Below, piece after piece: positions 62,034-64,000 of a stretch of 64,000 bases of DNA. How positions within the stretch are numbered: the stretch's first letter is position 1; each line of letters begins with the position of its first letter. The stretch spans positions 1 to 64,000 of the forward strand of contig SGPM01000093.1 in the NCBI GenBank assembly GCA_004802725.1, given 5' to 3'. The notes beneath the pieces were generated by a model, which was given only the letters and a program-made list of their open reading frames with translations, made no database searches and had not been told where the DNA came from. Origin of the DNA: Antrodiella citrinella. Its lineage: Eukaryota > Basidiomycota > Agaricomycetes > Polyporales > Steccherinaceae. The position numbers and the translations under genes were made by a program.

Positions 62034-62647
62034 CTTCGACTTCTGTGTTGAGAAATTTCTCCAAACGACAATTATATGGAGACAGAAATAACAGAGATGC
62101 TGAAACCAGCAGTTTGAGTAAGTCGAGAGCAAGTTCCGACCTTGGGTCGTTAGGATTTGGAGGGAGGCTCGCGCTTATTTCGCATACACGGGCTCAAGAT
62201 TTTGACGCTCGTGTTCCTCCTTACTGCCACGACGCACTGAGCACCTCTTATCCACCGACAGTATTCGCTGGTGAGCATCTCCATGTGTTTTGATCTCGTC
62301 TAGCCGCAATGCTTGTTATTGAGGGGAGTTCTTGTCACTGCTATGGGCACGGGACTGGCTGGTAGTACTACGCCACACGCATCACACTGTATCAGTGCAT
62401 ACTTTGGAACTGCGGAACATGATCTATCAGAGCTTTACTACACGGTGCGAAGATCTCTGAAAGAATCCGTGGACTCGAGGCAAAGTGGAGGTTGGCGCAA
62501 GGCATTTGTATTCCTATCGTAGGTTTGATGCTTTCAGATTCGAAGGTCCCCGAGCGCCGACGGGTCTATTTAATCCGAGCATAGGAGGCCCTCGTCTCTC
62601 TCAACCGCCCCCATATTATACTTTTGCTGGTAGCGGTCCTGATTCCA
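62034..62647. promoter_or_regulatory. Divergent intergenic region
   Basis: These 614 bp separate the starts of the ETF alpha gene (minus) and the CCCH zinc-finger gene (plus). They should hold both promoters. Short open frames inside have no recognisable features. Confidence 0.4.
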
Positions 62648-64000
62648 ATGTCTCGCAAACCGTGTCGCTTTTACGGCAAACCTGGCGGTTGTCGTGGAGG
62701 GGCGAACTGCACCTTCGCTCACGTCGACGGCCCCGATCATGCCAAATCTCCTCAACAAACCTCTGCTTCTATCTTTCGCTCAAGCCCAGCTGCTACCTCC
62801 CAGAACGGCGTCGTGCCCGTCGGTGTCTGCACCTTCTACTGGGAGACCGGTTCGTGCACGAAAGGGTTTCGTTGCCGGGCTAGGCACGACCTCGGTCCTG
62901 GCGTCGATGCCCCACATGTGTCCACGATGACTCCGTCCATCCCCGCCGGTCTAGCACCGTTTCTGACGGAATCTGGGTTGGCTAGGATGAACGAAATGAG
63001 CGCGGACGTTCTTTTCACAAATTCGACTAAGGCTAAGACGCCTGCTGAAGTGCACAATTTCTTGAAGAGATTCTTGTATGACTCGTATCAATTTCGCACA
63101 TCGCTGGACGTGTATGCCTTTCTCCTACTCCTGGTGGATGCCAATACCAACAATGCCACATGGGTGAGTAACTATGACATATCTGTACGAGCCACTCCTC
63201 ATATTTAGCTTACAGAGCGCAGAAGATGGCCAAGTAAGCTATTTGATATCGCGTTGTTCCTTCTACGAGAGACTCATGCTTTCTAGCTCCTCCTCACTGC
63301 CATAGCCAAGGTATGTTGACGGCCTTTCAAATGAGCATGTCTCTCATTGTCACGTAGGACAATGGCTTCAAGCGGATTTGTGACATTCTTGGGTGGCGAG
63401 AGGTCTCTGCAACAGCAGGCAACAGCAAAGATATCCTTTCCTTCCAAAGGGCTTACATACCTCTCCTACAGGTGTGTCATAAATGTCTCTGACTTCCAAA
63501 TGCTGACATATCTCACAGTATCTAGCTTCTGATTTCGTGACAAAAAGTGTTCTGTCGCATTTATCAAAGTAAGTTATAGTCTGCCTCTCAAATAATAGCA
63601 GTTACAGACGACGCGTACAGCGCGTTATACTTCCTTCTCGTAGACGGAAATAACTTCATGACATTCTCCACAAACGTGCAAAAATGCATGGAGAATTTGA
63701 TGGCTAGTCGGTCTTTCAGAGATCTAAATGGTCCTCGAGCAATACTAGGCGGAGTGCAAGTCTTCGGCGCCCTAGCAGGCGTTCTATTGCAGTACGTTGA
63801 GCTATATACTGGAGCCAAAGGAGCTCACATAAACTCATCTGGTCGCAGAGTTGTGACTCGTATAAAGAATGTCACCGTAACGCAAGCTCTCCTCCGACCC
63901 CTGGTTCTTGATGTTGAGCGCTGGGTTCATGCGTGGATTAAAGGGCTCAATACCGTTCCACCATCCTTCGATGACCCACTGAGCGCACAAGCTCCTGACA
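62648..64000 (+). CDS. CCCH zinc-finger protein, N-terminal part (runs off the window)
   Basis: From the ATG at 62648 (MSRKPCRFYGKPGG) two CX8CX5CX3H zinc fingers follow: CRFYGKPGGCRGGANCTFAH and CTFYWETGSCTKGFRCRARH. Such fingers usually bind RNA. A helical domain begins FLKRFLYDSYQFRTSLDVYA and continues through three or four short introns (AKDNGFKRICDILGW, FMTFSTNVQKCMENLMASR) to the window edge with no stop. In mushrooms this arrangement often precedes an SF1 helicase related to NFX1-type ZNFX1, but no helicase motif is inside the window, so that is only a suggestion. Confidence 0.75.

Overview
The window reads as nuclear DNA of a filamentous basidiomycete, most likely an Agaricomycete. 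Genes are packed on both strands and broken by many 50-65 nt introns with GT...AG ends and CTAAC-like branch sites. The protein set is typical of that group: a FunK1-type kinase, tandem cytochrome P450s, a fungal HMG-box protein and a very large midasin. There are no bacterial-style operons. I cannot name the species. Single unresolved bases (N) occur in clusters (25.2-27.4, 30.26, 34.6-35.0, 37.9-38.5, 46.5 and 50.6-52.4 kb), so this looks like draft-quality sequence.

Layout. 0-6.5 kb: an upstream stretch with nested inverted repeats, then two tandem full-length P450 genes. Between them lies a divergent ~308-bp-period tandem repeat and a probable minus-strand gene. 6.9-11.7 kb: a head-to-head pair with a 148-bp shared promoter, one gene for a Rad60/Esc2/NIP45-like protein with SUMO-like domains and one for a GCFC/PAXBP1-like splicing factor. 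12-28 kb: one 16-kb minus-strand gene for midasin (Rea1/Mdn1), with six AAA modules, an acidic stretch and a C-terminal MIDAS domain. 28.5-33 kb: a single-pass membrane protein, a very small two-exon gene for an 82-residue basic protein, and a ketopantoate reductase gene with two apparent 1-nt frameshifts. 34-44 kb: a FunK1 kinase, an unrecognised three-exon minus-strand gene, and a PX-PH phospholipase D. 44-49.5 kb: a PHD-finger protein with a SUMO-interacting-like motif, a multi-span membrane protein, and a glycerol-3-phosphate/DHAP acyltransferase. 49.7-64 kb: Rrp12, an FAD monooxygenase, an HMG-box protein with an internal 45-residue repeat, an epoxide hydrolase, the ETF alpha subunit, and the start of a CCCH zinc-finger protein that runs off the window.

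Functional themes. Midasin and Rrp12 both serve ribosome biogenesis and nuclear export. The GCFC protein, Rad60-like protein, PHD protein, HMG protein and CCCH protein are nuclear. The P450s, monooxygenase and epoxide hydrolase are oxidative or detoxifying enzymes. Phospholipase D and the acyltransferase belong to phosphatidate metabolism. I see no cluster that is clearly a new system. The most useful new observations are small or split genes that simple open-reading-frame scanning misses (30.9-31.2 kb, 37.3-37.9 kb, and the PHD finger at 45.6-45.9 kb), the doubly frameshifted reductase gene, and the duplicated exon-like segments between the P450s.
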